From contig CADASL010000006.1 in NCBI GenBank assembly GCA_902790595.1, positions 124,001 through 188,000 on the forward strand: a DNA stretch of 64,000 bases, written 5' to 3'. Both the position numbers and the translations under genes were made by a program. Position 1 is the stretch's first letter; each line of letters begins with the position of its first letter. Origin of the DNA: an uncultured Bacteroidales bacterium. Lineage in GTDB: Bacteria > Bacteroidota > Bacteroidia > Bacteroidales > SZUA-534. The notes under the pieces were generated by a model. The model was not told the DNA's origin and ran no database searches. It saw nothing but the letters and a program-made list of their open reading frames with translations. Shown here in pieces: positions 25,055-35,803 of this stretch.

Positions 25055-26083
25055 TCAGTCGGCTTGTGCTGTGTCCGCCTTGCTTTGCGGAACGGAGCGC
25101 CGGCCTATAACTGTCAGATATACAAGGCTTATGGCGCCCAAAATCAGGCATATTCCGTTTGTTGTTGAATGGCTGATTAGTGCGTATATCTTGCCGTCGG
25201 CAATCTGCACACCATAAACGGCCAACGTTTGGAACACCATAAAATGCCACGGCCCAATTCCTCCCTGAACCGGCACCAGCATAGCAAACGCTCCGACTAT
25301 AATGGTTGTTACCGCAACGCCAAATGAGAGTCCGCTGGTGGGCTCAAAGCTGAAAAACGCCACGTAAAACATTGTGAAATAGGCCAAATAGACAAGCACC
25401 GAAAAGAGCAGAAACAACGGCCAGTGTTTGAGCTTTAAGATTGATTTTATTCCGTTCCAGAACTTGAGCATCAAATCCACGATGGGTTTCAACAGTTTGA
25501 TTTCGAGTAATTTGTGTCGGAACTTATACAAAACAGCAATTGTTACGCACCCCAAACCAATTGCGGCAATCCAAAAAAATGGCGAGAACAAAAATGCGAA
25601 ACGGTTGAATATGGCATCGCTATCTAACTGACCGACAAGGCTTTCTATAAAGTCGAGTTGGAAGAAAACCATAAAAAACGTTACAATCAGCAAAATAATC
25701 ACATCAACAACACGCTCCACAACAACAGTGCCCAGCAATACTGCGAACGGTACTCTGTCGGTTTGCGAAAGAACGGTGCAACGCACAATCTCGCCTCCCC
25801 GGGGAATAATCAGGTTGACAAAATACATAACCATAACCGAGCAAAAAGTGCGGAACCGATTGACGCCATATCCGGCTGAATCGATTAGCATACACCAGCG
25901 TATCGCTCTGAAAACGTGACCGATAATACTCACTAACAACGACAGGGCAATCCACCACCAATTGATTGACGACACTTGCTCCATCAATTCGCGGAATTCA
26001 ACCTCACGATAAATGTAATAGAACACCGCCAGCCCGATGGCCAGGAACAGCAAATATTTGAGTACGCTTAAAAATTTTTTCAC
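25055..26083 (-). CDS. UPF0104 / lysylphosphatidylglycerol synthase-type integral membrane protein
   Basis: The 342-residue protein has about eight to nine hydrophobic segments and the family signatures ISLLVSIIGHVFRAIRW-like (ALSLLVSIIGHVFRAIRW), NLIIPRGGEIVRC, GTVVVERVVDV and VQGGIGPWHFMV. The family includes the flippase domain of MprF and many lipid-linked transport proteins of unknown substrate. It has no synthase domain. A GTG at 26083 starts the family match (MKKFLSVLKYLL) and is preferred; the frame is open to 26182. It is divergent from the polysaccharide block. Confidence 0.85.
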   Translation of the reverse strand: MKKFLSVLKYLLFLAIGLAVFYYIYREVEFRELMEQVSSINWWWIALSLLVSIIGHVFRAIRWCMLIDSAGYGVNRFRTFCSVMVMYFVNLIIPRGGEIVRCTVLSQTDRVPFAVLLGTVVVERVVDVIILLIVTFFMVFFQLDFIESLVGQLDSDAIFNRFAFLFSPFFWIAAIGLGCVTIAVLYKFRHKLLEIKLLKPIVDLMLKFWNGIKSILKLKHWPLFLLFSVLVYLAYFTMFYVAFFSFEPTSGLSFGVAVTTIIVGAFAMLVPVQGGIGPWHFMVFQTLAVYGVQIADGKIYALISHSTTNGICLILGAISLVYLTVIGRRSVPQSKADTAQAD

Positions 26084-26226
26084 GACAATCTCTATTTCGA
26101 TGTCGCAAATATAGGTTTTATATCGATTGACGAATGGTGTGAAAACTGATATTGAAATTGCGCAATCGGCCATAAAAACCACTAACTTTTTTTAGTTTTG
26201 CACCGATGCTTTCATGTGGCAACAAT

Positions 26227-26820
26227 ATGGTTAAATGGTTTTTCGACAGAACGCTCTCGCTTGTTTTGCTGATAGTGCTGATGCCGATTTTGCTGCTTGT
26301 CGCGATAGTTATTCTGCTGACAAGCGGCGCGCCGGTTTTCTACATTCAGGAACGCATCGGACAAAATGCCAAACCATTCAAACTCATTAAGTTCCGCACA
26401 ATGAAAGGCGAAGAAGAGAGCCCCGTGGCGGCGGCTGAACTGGACCGTATTACGCGCGTTGGCCGATGGCTGCGGCGCACAAAAATCGATGAACTGCCCG
26501 AGTTGCTCAACATTTTCGTGGGCGATATGAGTTTCGTCGGGCCGCGCCCCGATGTGGCAGGTTACGCCGATAAACTCGAAGGCGATGACCGCCGTCTGCT
26601 GACTATGAAGCCTGGATTGACTGGCGTGGCGTCGCTCAAATACCGCAACGAAGAAGATTTGCTGGCCGCGCAGCCCAATCCGCAGGAATACAACGACAAG
26701 GTGATTTGGCCCGACAAGGTTCGGCTCAACCTTCTCTATATGGAACGGCAGTCGCTTTGGCTCGATGTCAAAGTGCTGATTTGCACTGCATTGGGCAAAA
26801 CTGTGAAAGGCTTTGAATAA
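26227..26820 (+). CDS. Undecaprenyl-phosphate sugar phosphotransferase (initiating)
   Basis: The 197-residue protein is a minimal bacterial sugar transferase: one N-terminal membrane helix (FFDRTLSLVLLIVLMPILLL), then KPFKLIKFRTMKGEE, the TRVGRWLRRTKIDELPELLN block and GDMSFVGPRPDV. It transfers a sugar-1-phosphate to undecaprenyl phosphate, starting glycan assembly. It is the PglC-like short form without the extra N-terminal domains. A promoter-like TAGTTTTG at 26193-26200 puts the transcript start near 26207, at or after the alternative ATG at 26206, so the ATG at 26227 is preferred. Confidence 0.9.
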   Translation: MVKWFFDRTLSLVLLIVLMPILLLVAIVILLTSGAPVFYIQERIGQNAKPFKLIKFRTMKGEEESPVAAAELDRITRVGRWLRRTKIDELPELLNIFVGDMSFVGPRPDVAGYADKLEGDDRRLLTMKPGLTGVASLKYRNEEDLLAAQPNPQEYNDKVIWPDKVRLNLLYMERQSLWLDVKVLICTALGKTVKGFE

Positions 26821-26848
26821 TCGGTGGCTGCCGCAAAACATTGATTCA

Positions 26849-28120
26849 ATGAGTATTGTAAAAAAAATATTCGGCAACACGATAATCAAGAACTTGAGTT
26901 ATCTGGTCACAGGCACCGCTTTGGCGCAGGTGCTGATAATTCTGTTCCAACTCATTCTACGCCGCATTTACACGCCTGCCGATTTTGGCGCTTTTGCGGT
27001 GTATATGAGCATTATAGGCATTATTGCTGTGATTGCGTCGCTGCGCTACGAGCAGACGATTATCCTGCCCGCCGACGACAACAAAGCCTACAATCTGCTT
27101 TATCTCTCGTTTGGCATTGGGCTGATTGTGAGCGTTTTAACGGCAATTTTGCTTTTCGTGTTCAAGCAGCCGATAATGCAACTAATCAATTTCCCCGAAA
27201 AGTATTCCTATTGGCTTGCATTTGTACCGTTATCGCTGCTGTTACTGACTATTTATCAGGCACTTAACTATTATCTGATTCGGCTGAAGCAGTTCCGCCT
27301 TTCGGCTTCGAACAAGGTTGAGCGCCGCATTGCCGAAGGCGTAACGCAAACAATTTCAGGCTATTGTGGCAACCCAACGGGGCTTGTTTTCGGCGACATT
27401 GCGGGACAGTCGGTCAATGCGCTGGCGGCTGGGCTCAAGGTGCACAAGTTTGTCGGCGGCCTGAAGTTGTCGTGGGCCACCATAAAAAGTGTGGCGGCCG
27501 AATACAAGAGTTTTCCGCTGCAAAACAGTTTCGCGGCTTTTCTGAACGCGTTGAGCCTACTTTTGCCCACCATTTTCATAAACCGCCTGTTCGACGAGCA
27601 GACCACGGGCCTTTTCGACCTTGCGCGGATGCTGATGATTATGCCGCTCTCGCTTGTCACCACGTCGATGGGGCAGGTGCTGGTGCAGCGGTTCACCGAG
27701 TTGCGCAACAAACGCGAGTCAATCCGCCACGATTTCTGCCGCATTGCCGCACTGCTGGCCGTTTTGGCGCTGCTGTTCGCCGTGGTGGCCTTCCTTCTGG
27801 CACCGTCGCTTCTGGCGCTTATTTTTGGTGAAACTTGGCGAGAATCAGGCATTTACGTGCGAATTATGGTTTGGGCGTTCGCGTTCAAATTTGTGGTGTC
27901 GCCGTTCAATATGGTGTTCACGGCGTTCGAGAAGATTGGCCGTTTGTCGGTTTGGCAGATTATCTATTTCTTACTGATTTTCAGTCTGATATTCATTCCT
28001 GTCAGCGATATTTACGGTTTTCTGCACTGCTATCTGGCGGTTGAATTGTTCAGTTACGCCATTGTCGCGCTGATGACGCTGAAAGTTGTCCGCGAGTACG
28101 AAAAATCAATAGCCGATTGA
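26849..28120 (+). CDS. Wzx-like polysaccharide flippase
   Basis: Polytopic membrane protein of 423 residues with about twelve hydrophobic segments, of the oligosaccharide flippase/MATE-like MOP superfamily. Recognisable parts are IIKNLSYLVTGTALAQVLIIL, LRRIYTPADFGAFAVYMSI at the N-terminus and SLRYEQTIILP, all common in Wzx proteins of Bacteroidota. It should flip lipid-linked repeat units across the inner membrane. The ATG at 26849 (MSIVKKIFGNT) matches the family start; the next gene begins two bases after its stop. Confidence 0.88.
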   Translation: MSIVKKIFGNTIIKNLSYLVTGTALAQVLIILFQLILRRIYTPADFGAFAVYMSIIGIIAVIASLRYEQTIILPADDNKAYNLLYLSFGIGLIVSVLTAILLFVFKQPIMQLINFPEKYSYWLAFVPLSLLLLTIYQALNYYLIRLKQFRLSASNKVERRIAEGVTQTISGYCGNPTGLVFGDIAGQSVNALAAGLKVHKFVGGLKLSWATIKSVAAEYKSFPLQNSFAAFLNALSLLLPTIFINRLFDEQTTGLFDLARMLMIMPLSLVTTSMGQVLVQRFTELRNKRESIRHDFCRIAALLAVLALLFAVVAFLLAPSLLALIFGETWRESGIYVRIMVWAFAFKFVVSPFNMVFTAFEKIGRLSVWQIIYFLLIFSLIFIPVSDIYGFLHCYLAVELFSYAIVALMTLKVVREYEKSIAD

Positions 28121-28122
28121 TT

Positions 28123-29256
28123 ATGAACGTTTTATATCTGACCGAAGATTACATTGGCTCACGGGTTCACCACAACCTGTGCCGCTCAATTGTCGATGCT
28201 GATAGTCAAATAGATATGACCGTTTTCGCCTTCAATCGGCCCAATTATCCGTTGCGCGACTTGCGCAGCACATACACTGATGCCAATTATCGGCTGATTG
28301 AGTCTACGTTCGACGGTAATATGCTGATGTACAGGGCGTTGTTTCCGTATAAAATCGGATGCAAATATCGTCAGTTGATGCAAAAAGTTGATACTGCGAA
28401 TATCGACCTTGTTGTGGCAAGCACTTTGTTTTCCGATGGCGCGGTGGCCTACAGGCTTTGGCGCGAGCACGGAATCCCCTACGTGGTGGCGGTTCGCGGC
28501 ACCGATGTCAATCTCTACCTGCGCTTGATGCCGCAGTTGTATCACCTTGGCCGTCAGATAATTGCAAATGCCCGCAAGGTGGTTTTCATATCGCCCGTCC
28601 AACGGCGGCAATTCGAGAACTCGCTGGCTTTCAGGCGTTTGGCCGCTAATTTGCAGCCGAAATTGGTGACAATTACCAACGGAATCGACCAAATTTGGAT
28701 TGATAATCAATATATTGTCGACGATAATCGCAATCCCGATGCCATATTATATATAGGTGTGTTCGACAAAAACAAGAATGTGGTCACGCTCATTGAAGCC
28801 TGCAAAATGGCGCGTGAGCAGAATCCGCGTTTCACGTTGAATCTGGTTGGCGGTGGCGGCGCGTGTGAACCGCAGATAATGAAGCAGATAGCGCAAAATG
28901 CCGACTGGATAAAATTTCACGGTCCCGTTTACGATAAGCAGAAACTGATGCAGATTTGCCGCGAAAACGCCGTTTTTGCAATGATTTCAAAATCAGAGAC
29001 TTTCGGCTTGGTTTATCTGGAAGCGCTTACGCAAGGGATGCCTGTTATTTATACTGATGGTCAAGGGTTTAGCGGCGTAATGCCCGACTTGAATGTTGGT
29101 TTGGCCGTCAATCCGAAAAGCGCGGCCGATGTGGCCGAAAAACTAAAAACAGCGCTTGCCAACAGAAAATCGATGGTGAATGATATACGGAAAGTGGATT
29201 TTGACGAATTTTGCTGGCCGAATAAAGCGCAAAAATGGTTAAGCGTCATTAAGTAG
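28123..29256 (+). CDS. Glycosyltransferase, family 4-like
   Basis: The 377-residue product has a GT-B layout: an N-terminal domain starting MNVLYLTEDYIGSRVHHNL, with VVAVRGTDVNLYLRLM, and a C-terminal nucleotide-sugar domain with ILYIGVFDKNKNVVTLIEA, LVGGGG, VFAMISKSETFGLVYLEAL and TDGQG. The SKSETFGLVYLEAL segment is the EX7E motif of GT4 enzymes. Donor and acceptor are unknown. It lies between the flippase and a GT2 gene in one operon. Confidence 0.9.
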   Translation: MNVLYLTEDYIGSRVHHNLCRSIVDADSQIDMTVFAFNRPNYPLRDLRSTYTDANYRLIESTFDGNMLMYRALFPYKIGCKYRQLMQKVDTANIDLVVASTLFSDGAVAYRLWREHGIPYVVAVRGTDVNLYLRLMPQLYHLGRQIIANARKVVFISPVQRRQFENSLAFRRLAANLQPKLVTITNGIDQIWIDNQYIVDDNRNPDAILYIGVFDKNKNVVTLIEACKMAREQNPRFTLNLVGGGGACEPQIMKQIAQNADWIKFHGPVYDKQKLMQICRENAVFAMISKSETFGLVYLEALTQGMPVIYTDGQGFSGVMPDLNVGLAVNPKSAADVAEKLKTALANRKSMVNDIRKVDFDEFCWPNKAQKWLSVIK

Positions 29257-29260
29257 AAAA

Positions 29261-30259
29261 ATGGTACAACTTTCCGTCATAATTCCCTGCCGCAACGAGT
29301 CGAAATACATTGCAAACTGCATTGAATCGATTGTAAATCAAGACTATCCGAAGTCGGATATGGAAGTGTACCTTGTCGATGGAATGAGCACCGACGGCAC
29401 GCGCGACATTATTGCCGACTACTGCGCGAAATACGACTATATCCACCTGATTGACAATCCGATGCACTACGTTCCGTATGCGTTGAATCTGGGAATCAAA
29501 AAGGCTGTCGGCGATATGATTATGCGCCTTGATGTCCACACAACCTACGACGCCAACTACATTTCGGTGCTGGTGCGCAAACTCAAGGAACTCGATGCCG
29601 ACAACGTTGGTTGTGTCTGCCGTACCGATGTGCTATTAAAAACGCCTAAATCATTGGCAATCAAAGCGGTATTGAGCAGCAGGTTTGGTGTTGGCAATTC
29701 CGATTTCCGTACTGGCGTGGCCAATGTTCAAATGGTTGATACTGTGCCTTTTGGCTGCTACAAGCGTTCGGTTTTCGAAAAGTACGGATTGTTCGACGAG
29801 CGGCTTGTGCGCAATCAGGACATTGAGTTCAACAAACGCATTGTGAACGGCGGCGGCAGTATTTATCTGATTCCGCAGGCGCTCTGCACCTATTACGCCC
29901 GCGACACCTTCCGCGCAATGAGTCGCAACAGTTACAGCAACGGCCGTTGGAACATTCTTACCGTGAAGATTACCAAGCGGTTTAGTTCCTTGTCGCTGCG
30001 GCATTTTGTGCCAATGTTGTTTGTGCTTTCGCTGATTTGTCCGTTGGCTCTGATGCCTATCGATTTGCGGTTTGGATTGCTTTCGGCGGCTTCGGCTTGC
30101 GCCTATATTTTGCTCACATTGTTTATGTGCGCGAACATTAGCGCGCAAGGTAAGGGATTGAAAATTAAATATTTGTTTGCGGCATTCGCTATGTTGCATT
30201 TGTCATACGGAACGGGCTCGTTGGTAGGCTTGTTCGCATTTAGAAAGAAAAACAGATAG
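29261..30259 (+). CDS. Glycosyltransferase, family 2
   Basis: The 332-residue product starts with the GT-A domain: LSVIIPCRNESKYIANCI, the VYLVDGMSTDGTRDI block, and RLDVHTTYDANYI, where RLDVH takes the place of the DXD motif. FNKRIVNGGGSIYL follows. Two or three hydrophobic segments at the C-terminus (about 240-325) anchor it in the membrane. This layout is common in succinoglycan-type transferases. It is five bases after the GT4 gene. Confidence 0.9.
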   Translation: MVQLSVIIPCRNESKYIANCIESIVNQDYPKSDMEVYLVDGMSTDGTRDIIADYCAKYDYIHLIDNPMHYVPYALNLGIKKAVGDMIMRLDVHTTYDANYISVLVRKLKELDADNVGCVCRTDVLLKTPKSLAIKAVLSSRFGVGNSDFRTGVANVQMVDTVPFGCYKRSVFEKYGLFDERLVRNQDIEFNKRIVNGGGSIYLIPQALCTYYARDTFRAMSRNSYSNGRWNILTVKITKRFSSLSLRHFVPMLFVLSLICPLALMPIDLRFGLLSAASACAYILLTLFMCANISAQGKGLKIKYLFAAFAMLHLSYGTGSLVGLFAFRKKNR

Positions 30260-30261
30260 TT

Positions 30262-31569
30262 ATGGAAAAGCTTAGAAAAATGTTCTTTTTCCTTGTCGGA
30301 TTGACTCTGGCAATTATTCCATTCTATCCTGTATTGTCAGAAGTAGCTGTAACTCTGCTTTTTATATCTGGTTTGATGGCAAAACGGAGCAATAATTCGT
30401 TGCAAATCAGCATCGATAAAATGATGTTGCCAATGCTTATGGTGGCTTTTTTTGCCGCTACCGCAATCAGCTTGCTGGTTAGTTTCAATAAACTTGAGGG
30501 GTTGAACAATCTGCACACCTATATACCATTTGTGGCTTTGCCGATTCTGACGTTTTATTATTATAATGATTTGATAGATAATAAAATGCGCTTATTGAAA
30601 GTGCTGTCGGGTGGAATTTTGGCGGCATCGGCATTGTGCCTGATTTTGGCAGTTTGGCGCTCGTTCTATTTAATCGATGGCCACGTGGTTTTCAATCCAT
30701 ACATCAGCTACCGCAATCAGTTTGTTTATACATATCTGTCAGTATTTCAATATACTAACACATTTGCTATGATGGCTGTCTTTGTGGTTGCGGCAATGTT
30801 ATGGTTGCTTCTCTGCAAAAACGTACAGCATCGTAAATGGTTGATTTATATTGCTATTGGTTTGTCGATATTGATGGTTTTTCTGCTTTCGTCGCGTACC
30901 AATGTTTATGCGCTTTTTGGCGTGCTCTACTATTCGGTTCTGATTTTTTATATTCGATATAAGAGGTTGGTACATAGTATTTTATTAGCGTTTGCAGTGA
31001 CGGGTTTGTTTGTGGTTTTCCAAACGTGCAACTACCGCGTTATGAACCTTTCGCAGACCGTGACGAGTTATATCACCGAAGAAGACATTTTGCTGGAAGA
31101 TGGCAAATTGATTCACCATCCGGAAAGCATCGACGGTGTGAACATTCGTTTTAAAATGTGGGAAACAGGTGCGCGCCTTGCCGGTGAATACTGGACAACT
31201 GGCTGTGGCATTGGTGATTACAAGGAATTTTTGCGCATCAACTATCTGCTTGACGGACTCGGTGAAGCATATCACAAATGCTATGACCAACACAATCAAT
31301 ACCTTGAAACATTAGGAACAACGGGCATTCTTGGGCTCGCGTTGCTTGTCGCGATGATGGGTTACGCTTTGTATCAGGCCTGGCGGCATCGGAACTATCT
31401 GCTGTTTTGCAGTCTTTTCATATTGGCACTCAATATGTTACTTGAGTCGATGTTTAACCGATACAGCGGCAGTTTGTTCTTTGTGGTCTCGCTTTTGCTG
31501 GCGTCTGCCGTTGGCGGCGAAACGGAAAAAGTGTGCGAAAACAATCGCAACGAAGCAATAACACAATGA
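30262..31569 (+). CDS. O-antigen ligase / polymerase family membrane protein
   Basis: The 435-residue polytopic protein has ten or more hydrophobic segments and a large periplasmic loop between about 255 and 355. The loop contains MWETGARLAGEYWTTGCGIGDYKE and DQHNQYLETLGTTGILGLAL, matching the O-antigen ligase (WaaL/Wzy) domain with its conserved histidine. It could polymerise repeat units (Wzy) or ligate glycan to lipid A core. It is the last gene of the assembly block, 19 bases before uvrA. Confidence 0.88.
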   Translation: MEKLRKMFFFLVGLTLAIIPFYPVLSEVAVTLLFISGLMAKRSNNSLQISIDKMMLPMLMVAFFAATAISLLVSFNKLEGLNNLHTYIPFVALPILTFYYYNDLIDNKMRLLKVLSGGILAASALCLILAVWRSFYLIDGHVVFNPYISYRNQFVYTYLSVFQYTNTFAMMAVFVVAAMLWLLLCKNVQHRKWLIYIAIGLSILMVFLLSSRTNVYALFGVLYYSVLIFYIRYKRLVHSILLAFAVTGLFVVFQTCNYRVMNLSQTVTSYITEEDILLEDGKLIHHPESIDGVNIRFKMWETGARLAGEYWTTGCGIGDYKEFLRINYLLDGLGEAYHKCYDQHNQYLETLGTTGILGLALLVAMMGYALYQAWRHRNYLLFCSLFILALNMLLESMFNRYSGSLFFVVSLLLASAVGGETEKVCENNRNEAITQ

Positions 31570-31588
31570 TTATTAAAGTGATATAGAA

Positions 31589-34369
31589 ATGAGCAATCAG
31601 TACATCGAAATAAAGGGCGCGCGTGTCAACAATCTGAAAAACATCGATTTGAAGATTGAGCGTAACAAACTGATTGTCATTACTGGACTGTCGGGCAGCG
31701 GCAAGTCGTCGCTGGCGTTCGACACGCTCTATGCAGAAGGGCAGCGGCGCTACGTCGAAAGTTTGTCGGCATACGCGCGGCAGTTTTTGGGCCGAATCAA
31801 CAAGCCCGAAACCGACTACATCAAGGGCATTCCGCCCGCCATCGCCATTGAGCAGAAGGTTTGCAGCCGCAATCCGCGCTCGACAGTTGGCACATCTACA
31901 GAGATTTACGACTACTTGAAACTGCTTTTCGCACGAATCGGCAAAACCTACTCGCCAATTTCTGGGCAATTGGTCAAGAAACATTCGGTGCAAGATGTTG
32001 TGGATTATCTACTTACGTTCCCCGAGCGGACAAAGGCAATCATTGTGGCGCCGCTGAATCTGGCAAATGGCCGCACCATCGCGAAAGCGCTCGAAATACT
32101 TAAGCAACAAGGGTTTAGCCGCGTTGAAGTGAATGGCGAGATTGTTGCCATCGACGATTACAAACCCGCGTCAAACGATGTTGTAAATATTGTTGTCGAC
32201 CGCATCGTGGTCAGCAACGAGCAGGACAACATCAGCCGTATTGCCGACTCGGTGCAGACCGCTTTTTTTGAAGGGATGGGGGCGTGCACGGTGAAGGTTT
32301 ATCGTGGTGAAACTGTTGTCTGTCAGGATTTTTCAAATAGGTTCGAAGCCGACGGAATGACTTTTGTTGAGCCGACCGAGCATCTTTTCAGTTTCAACAC
32401 GCCGCTGGGCGCGTGCCCCACGTGTGGCGGTTTTGGCAGCACCATCGGCATCGACCCCGACCTTGTCATTCCCAACAAAAGTCTGTCGATTTACGAAGGC
32501 GCGATTGTCTGCTGGCGCGGCGAGAAGATGCAGGAATGGCTTAACAAACTGATTTACAACGCCGATAAATTCGATTTTCCAATTCATAAGCCTGTCAACG
32601 AACTCACGCGCGAGCAATATAATCTGCTTTGGATGGGCAACCGTTACTTCCACGGAATCAATGACTTCTTTGAATTTGTCGAGCAGAATTCCTACAAAAT
32701 CCAATATCGCGTGATGATGTCGCGCTATCGCGGACGCACGGTGTGCCCTGCTTGCCACGGGTCACGGCTCAAACCCGAAGCCGAATATGTGAAAATCAAC
32801 GGCTACTCGATTGTGGATTTGGTGAATATGCCTGTCAATGAGTTAAATAACGTTGTCAGAAATTTCGAACTCGACGCTCACGAAGAGAAAGTCGCAGGCC
32901 GTCTGTTGGTCGAAATCCGCAATCGGATTGGGTTCCTGAAAGACGTCGGACTTGGCTATCTGACGCTTTCCCGCACATCGTCCACGTTGAGCGGCGGCGA
33001 GAGTCAGCGCATCAACCTGGCCACATCGCTCGGCAGCAGCCTTGTCGGGTCGCTTTACATTCTCGATGAGCCTTCAATTGGTCTTCATTCTCGCGATACC
33101 GAGTTGCTAATCAAAGTTTTACACAACTTACAGCGCATCGGCAATACGGTGGTTGTGGTTGAGCACGACGAAGACATCATTCGCGCAGCCGATGAGATTA
33201 TCGACATTGGTCCGTTGGCAGGGCGGCTTGGCGGTGAAGTTGTCTTTCAGGGCGACCACACAAAGTTAGAGTCTGAAAGTCAGAGTCTTACGGCACAGTA
33301 CCTAACTGGCAAAATGAAGATACCCGTGCCCGAAATCCGCCGCAAATGGCGCGATTACATCGGCATTGAAGGGGCTTGCGAGAACAATTTGAAAAACATC
33401 GATGTAAAATTTCCGCTTGACGTAATCACCGCTGTTACAGGCGTTTCGGGTAGCGGAAAATCGACTTTGGTGAACAAAATTCTTTACAACGCACTCGCCA
33501 AATACTTTGGCGGACAGAGCGATACGCCCACTGGCAACTTCCGTCGGATGTATGGCGACCTGAAGCGCATCAGCCGCGTTGAGTTTGTCGACCAAAATCC
33601 GATTGGCCGTTCAACTCGTTCAAATCCTGCATCTTACATAAAGGCTTACGACGAAATCCGTAAACTTTACGCCGACCAACAGGCCGCCAAAATAATGAAT
33701 ATGACACCGTCGTTTTTCTCGTTCAACGTTGATGGCGGACGGTGCGAAGAGTGCCAAGGCGAAGGCAAAATCAAGATTGAAATGCAGTTTATGGCTGATG
33801 TTGAGTTGGTTTGCGACAGTTGCCACGGGCAGCGTTTCAAGCAGGTTGTGCTCGATGTGCGCTACCGCGATAAAAACATCAACGATGTGCTGAATATGAC
33901 TGTGAATGAAGCAATTGAGTTCTTTGGCAGCGACAGCAACGCAACCTGCCGACGCATTGTTGAGCGTCTGCAACCGCTTGCAAATGTGGGACTTGGCTAC
34001 GTCAAACTCGGCCAATCATCGAGTTCGTTGAGTGGCGGCGAGAGCCAACGCGTCAAACTGGCGTCGTTCCTTGGTTCCGACGAGCCGAACGCGCCAACGC
34101 TATTCATCTTCGACGAGCCAACTACAGGCCTTCATTTTCACGATGTTAACAAACTGATGGAAGCCTTCAACGCCTTGGCCGACCGCGGTCACACGGTGCT
34201 GATTATCGAGCATAATCTGGAAGTGATAAAATGCGCCGACTGGGTTATCGACCTTGGGCCCGAAGGCGGCGAAGCGGGTGGCAAAGTGGTGTTTGAAGGC
34301 ACGCCCGAAGATTTGGTGAAATGCGACGCTTCATACACGGGTAAATATCTGAAAGAAAAATTGTTATGA
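31589..34369 (+). CDS. uvrA: Excinuclease ABC subunit UvrA
   Basis: DNA damage recognition subunit of nucleotide excision repair. The 926-residue protein has both ABC modules: Walker [14 protein letters not shown] near 33 and [13 protein letters not shown] near 623, two signature motifs ([14 protein letters not shown] and [14 protein letters not shown]), two Walker B ends ([12 protein letters not shown] and [12 protein letters not shown]), and zinc-binding cysteines in CPTCGG / CPACHG and CEECQG / CDSCHG. Length fits a full UvrA. It may be cotranscribed with the glycan genes upstream and overlaps the next gene by four bases. Confidence 0.96.
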   Translation: MSNQYIEIKGARVNNLKNIDLKIERNKLIVITGLSGSGKSSLAFDTLYAEGQRRYVESLSAYARQFLGRINKPETDYIKGIPPAIAIEQKVCSRNPRSTVGTSTEIYDYLKLLFARIGKTYSPISGQLVKKHSVQDVVDYLLTFPERTKAIIVAPLNLANGRTIAKALEILKQQGFSRVEVNGEIVAIDDYKPASNDVVNIVVDRIVVSNEQDNISRIADSVQTAFFEGMGACTVKVYRGETVVCQDFSNRFEADGMTFVEPTEHLFSFNTPLGACPTCGGFGSTIGIDPDLVIPNKSLSIYEGAIVCWRGEKMQEWLNKLIYNADKFDFPIHKPVNELTREQYNLLWMGNRYFHGINDFFEFVEQNSYKIQYRVMMSRYRGRTVCPACHGSRLKPEAEYVKINGYSIVDLVNMPVNELNNVVRNFELDAHEEKVAGRLLVEIRNRIGFLKDVGLGYLTLSRTSSTLSGGESQRINLATSLGSSLVGSLYILDEPSIGLHSRDTELLIKVLHNLQRIGNTVVVVEHDEDIIRAADEIIDIGPLAGRLGGEVVFQGDHTKLESESQSLTAQYLTGKMKIPVPEIRRKWRDYIGIEGACENNLKNIDVKFPLDVITAVTGVSGSGKSTLVNKILYNALAKYFGGQSDTPTGNFRRMYGDLKRISRVEFVDQNPIGRSTRSNPASYIKAYDEIRKLYADQQAAKIMNMTPSFFSFNVDGGRCEECQGEGKIKIEMQFMADVELVCDSCHGQRFKQVVLDVRYRDKNINDVLNMTVNEAIEFFGSDSNATCRRIVERLQPLANVGLGYVKLGQSSSSLSGGESQRVKLASFLGSDEPNAPTLFIFDEPTTGLHFHDVNKLMEAFNALADRGHTVLIIEHNLEVIKCADWVIDLGPEGGEAGGKVVFEGTPEDLVKCDASYTGKYLKEKLL

Positions 34370-34845
34370 TTGAGAATAAAGAGCAGTTGATTGTTGCCGT
34401 CGGCAATGCGATGGAACACTATCTCGATGAGTTTGCCGCAGGCTGGTACATCGATTACACCACGCAGGATGTGGTGATGATTGAAGATTATGTTTTTGAA
34501 CTCGACGACAACCAAAAGTCTGAAGTTCAATGGGAAAGCGATATGGCGGAAATTGTCCGCACCCATCGCCTTGAGCGTATCGACCCGCCATCGGACGAAA
34601 CCAAGCGCCGCGTGATGATGGATTTTGCTGAAAGTCAGCCTAATAAAAATATTTGCGGCCACTTGAGTTTCTCAATTATTCAGCAACAGGAATTCGCATC
34701 GTTCAAAAATGTTGTGCGCGAACTCGGGCTCGAACGTTCGTGGGCACAGTTTAAAACCGAAGAGTATCAGCGGGTTGCAAAAAAATGGGTTAAGAAAAAA
34801 CGGTTCGATTTCGTCGACGGGCAACTCGTCAGGCGGACCGATTGA
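34366..34845 (+). CDS. UPF0158-like protein
   Basis: The 159-residue soluble protein starts inside the uvrA stop codon (ATGA overlap), which implies translational coupling. It is rich in charged and aromatic residues. The blocks FAAGWYIDYTTQDVVMIED, RIDPPSDETKRRVMMDFAES and FSIIQQQEFASFKNVVRELG, followed by ERSWAQFKTEEYQRVAKKW, fit the UPF0158 family, whose function is unknown. The link to uvrA is positional only. Confidence 0.75.
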   Translation: MIENKEQLIVAVGNAMEHYLDEFAAGWYIDYTTQDVVMIEDYVFELDDNQKSEVQWESDMAEIVRTHRLERIDPPSDETKRRVMMDFAESQPNKNICGHLSFSIIQQQEFASFKNVVRELGLERSWAQFKTEEYQRVAKKWVKKKRFDFVDGQLVRRTD

Positions 34846-34852
34846 ACACAAA

Positions 34853-34887
34853 CAAAAAACGCTTCAACCAATGGCTGAAGCGTTTTT
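34853..34887. terminator. Bidirectional terminator
   Basis: A perfect 13-bp stem, AAAAAACGCTTCA (34853-34865) with TGAAGCGTTTTTT (34875-34887), nine-base loop. It separates the convergent UPF0158 and universal stress protein genes. Confidence 0.92.
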
Positions 34888-34904
34888 TATTGATAACCTG
34901 TGAA

Positions 34905-35780
34905 TTAGCAAGCAGGAATCTTGAAAATCACATTGTATTTGTTGCGCGGAACAATACTCATAACAGGCACTTTCGAGCGGCTGACAATGCTCTTGGCGAA
35001 CGAACCGATGAACGAAGTAACAATTTCAAGCTGCTGGTGCGTGGTGATAATCACCATATCGCCATTGTTTGCGTCGATGAAATCGAGAACGCCGTCAACA
35101 TTGTCGTCAACTTTCAGCAGTTTGCCGCTGCATTTGATGCCACGGTCGGTGATGTATTTAACAACCTGATTCTGTTGTTGTTGCAGAGTTTTGTAAATCA
35201 GTTCGTCATCGAAAGAGTAGGCCGAGACAACAAGAATTTCGGCATCGAGTTTGCGCGCGATGTCAACCGTGTCCACAACCTTCTCGCGAGTTTCCTTACT
35301 GATGTCAAGCGGCAAGATGAGCCGTTTGATTGGGGCACTGTCGGGCTCTGATTTAATGGTTATTACAGGGCATTTAGCTTCCGAAACCACGCGCAACGCA
35401 TTGGTTCCGATAATCTTCTTTTTGATGTTGTCGGCGTGGCTGGTGCCCATCACAATCGCACTTGCGTTGAGCGACTCGGCGGTCTGCATAATGGTGTCGC
35501 AAAGTTTGCCTTTGGCAATCACGCAGTCGAAATCAGCACCGTCAAGGTCCGAATTCTTGGTTACAAAATTTTGCAGATGGCTTTTCAATTTTTTGAGCAG
35601 AATCTCGCGCTCAACATCGGTGAAAAATTCCGACCAAATTGGGTCAACACCTTTTATCACATTGATAAACGTGATTTTACCTTTGAGAACCTTGTTCAAC
35701 TTTGCAGCGTATTTCAGCCCAAAAACCGACTTGTCAGAATAGTCGACCGGTACAAGCAAATGACTTAATGCAGCTTCCAT
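34905..35780 (-). CDS. Tandem universal stress protein
   Basis: The 291-residue protein has two UspA domains (about 1-145 and 150-285). The first starts HLLVPVDYSDKSVFGLKYA and contains IVMGTSHADNIKKKIIGTNA, close to the ATP-binding GXnG pattern. The second starts RLILPLDISKETREKVVDT and has VIITTHQQLEIVTSFIGSFA. Such tandem proteins bind nucleotides and respond to stress or energy state. The ATG at 35780 is preferred to a TTG or ATG further up because of the promoter position. Confidence 0.9.
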   Translation of the reverse strand: MEAALSHLLVPVDYSDKSVFGLKYAAKLNKVLKGKITFINVIKGVDPIWSEFFTDVEREILLKKLKSHLQNFVTKNSDLDGADFDCVIAKGKLCDTIMQTAESLNASAIVMGTSHADNIKKKIIGTNALRVVSEAKCPVITIKSEPDSAPIKRLILPLDISKETREKVVDTVDIARKLDAEILVVSAYSFDDELIYKTLQQQQNQVVKYITDRGIKCSGKLLKVDDNVDGVLDFIDANNGDMVIITTHQQLEIVTSFIGSFAKSIVSRSKVPVMSIVPRNKYNVIFKIPAC

Positions 35781-35803
35781 TTTTTTTGTATTTTTGATAA
35801 ACA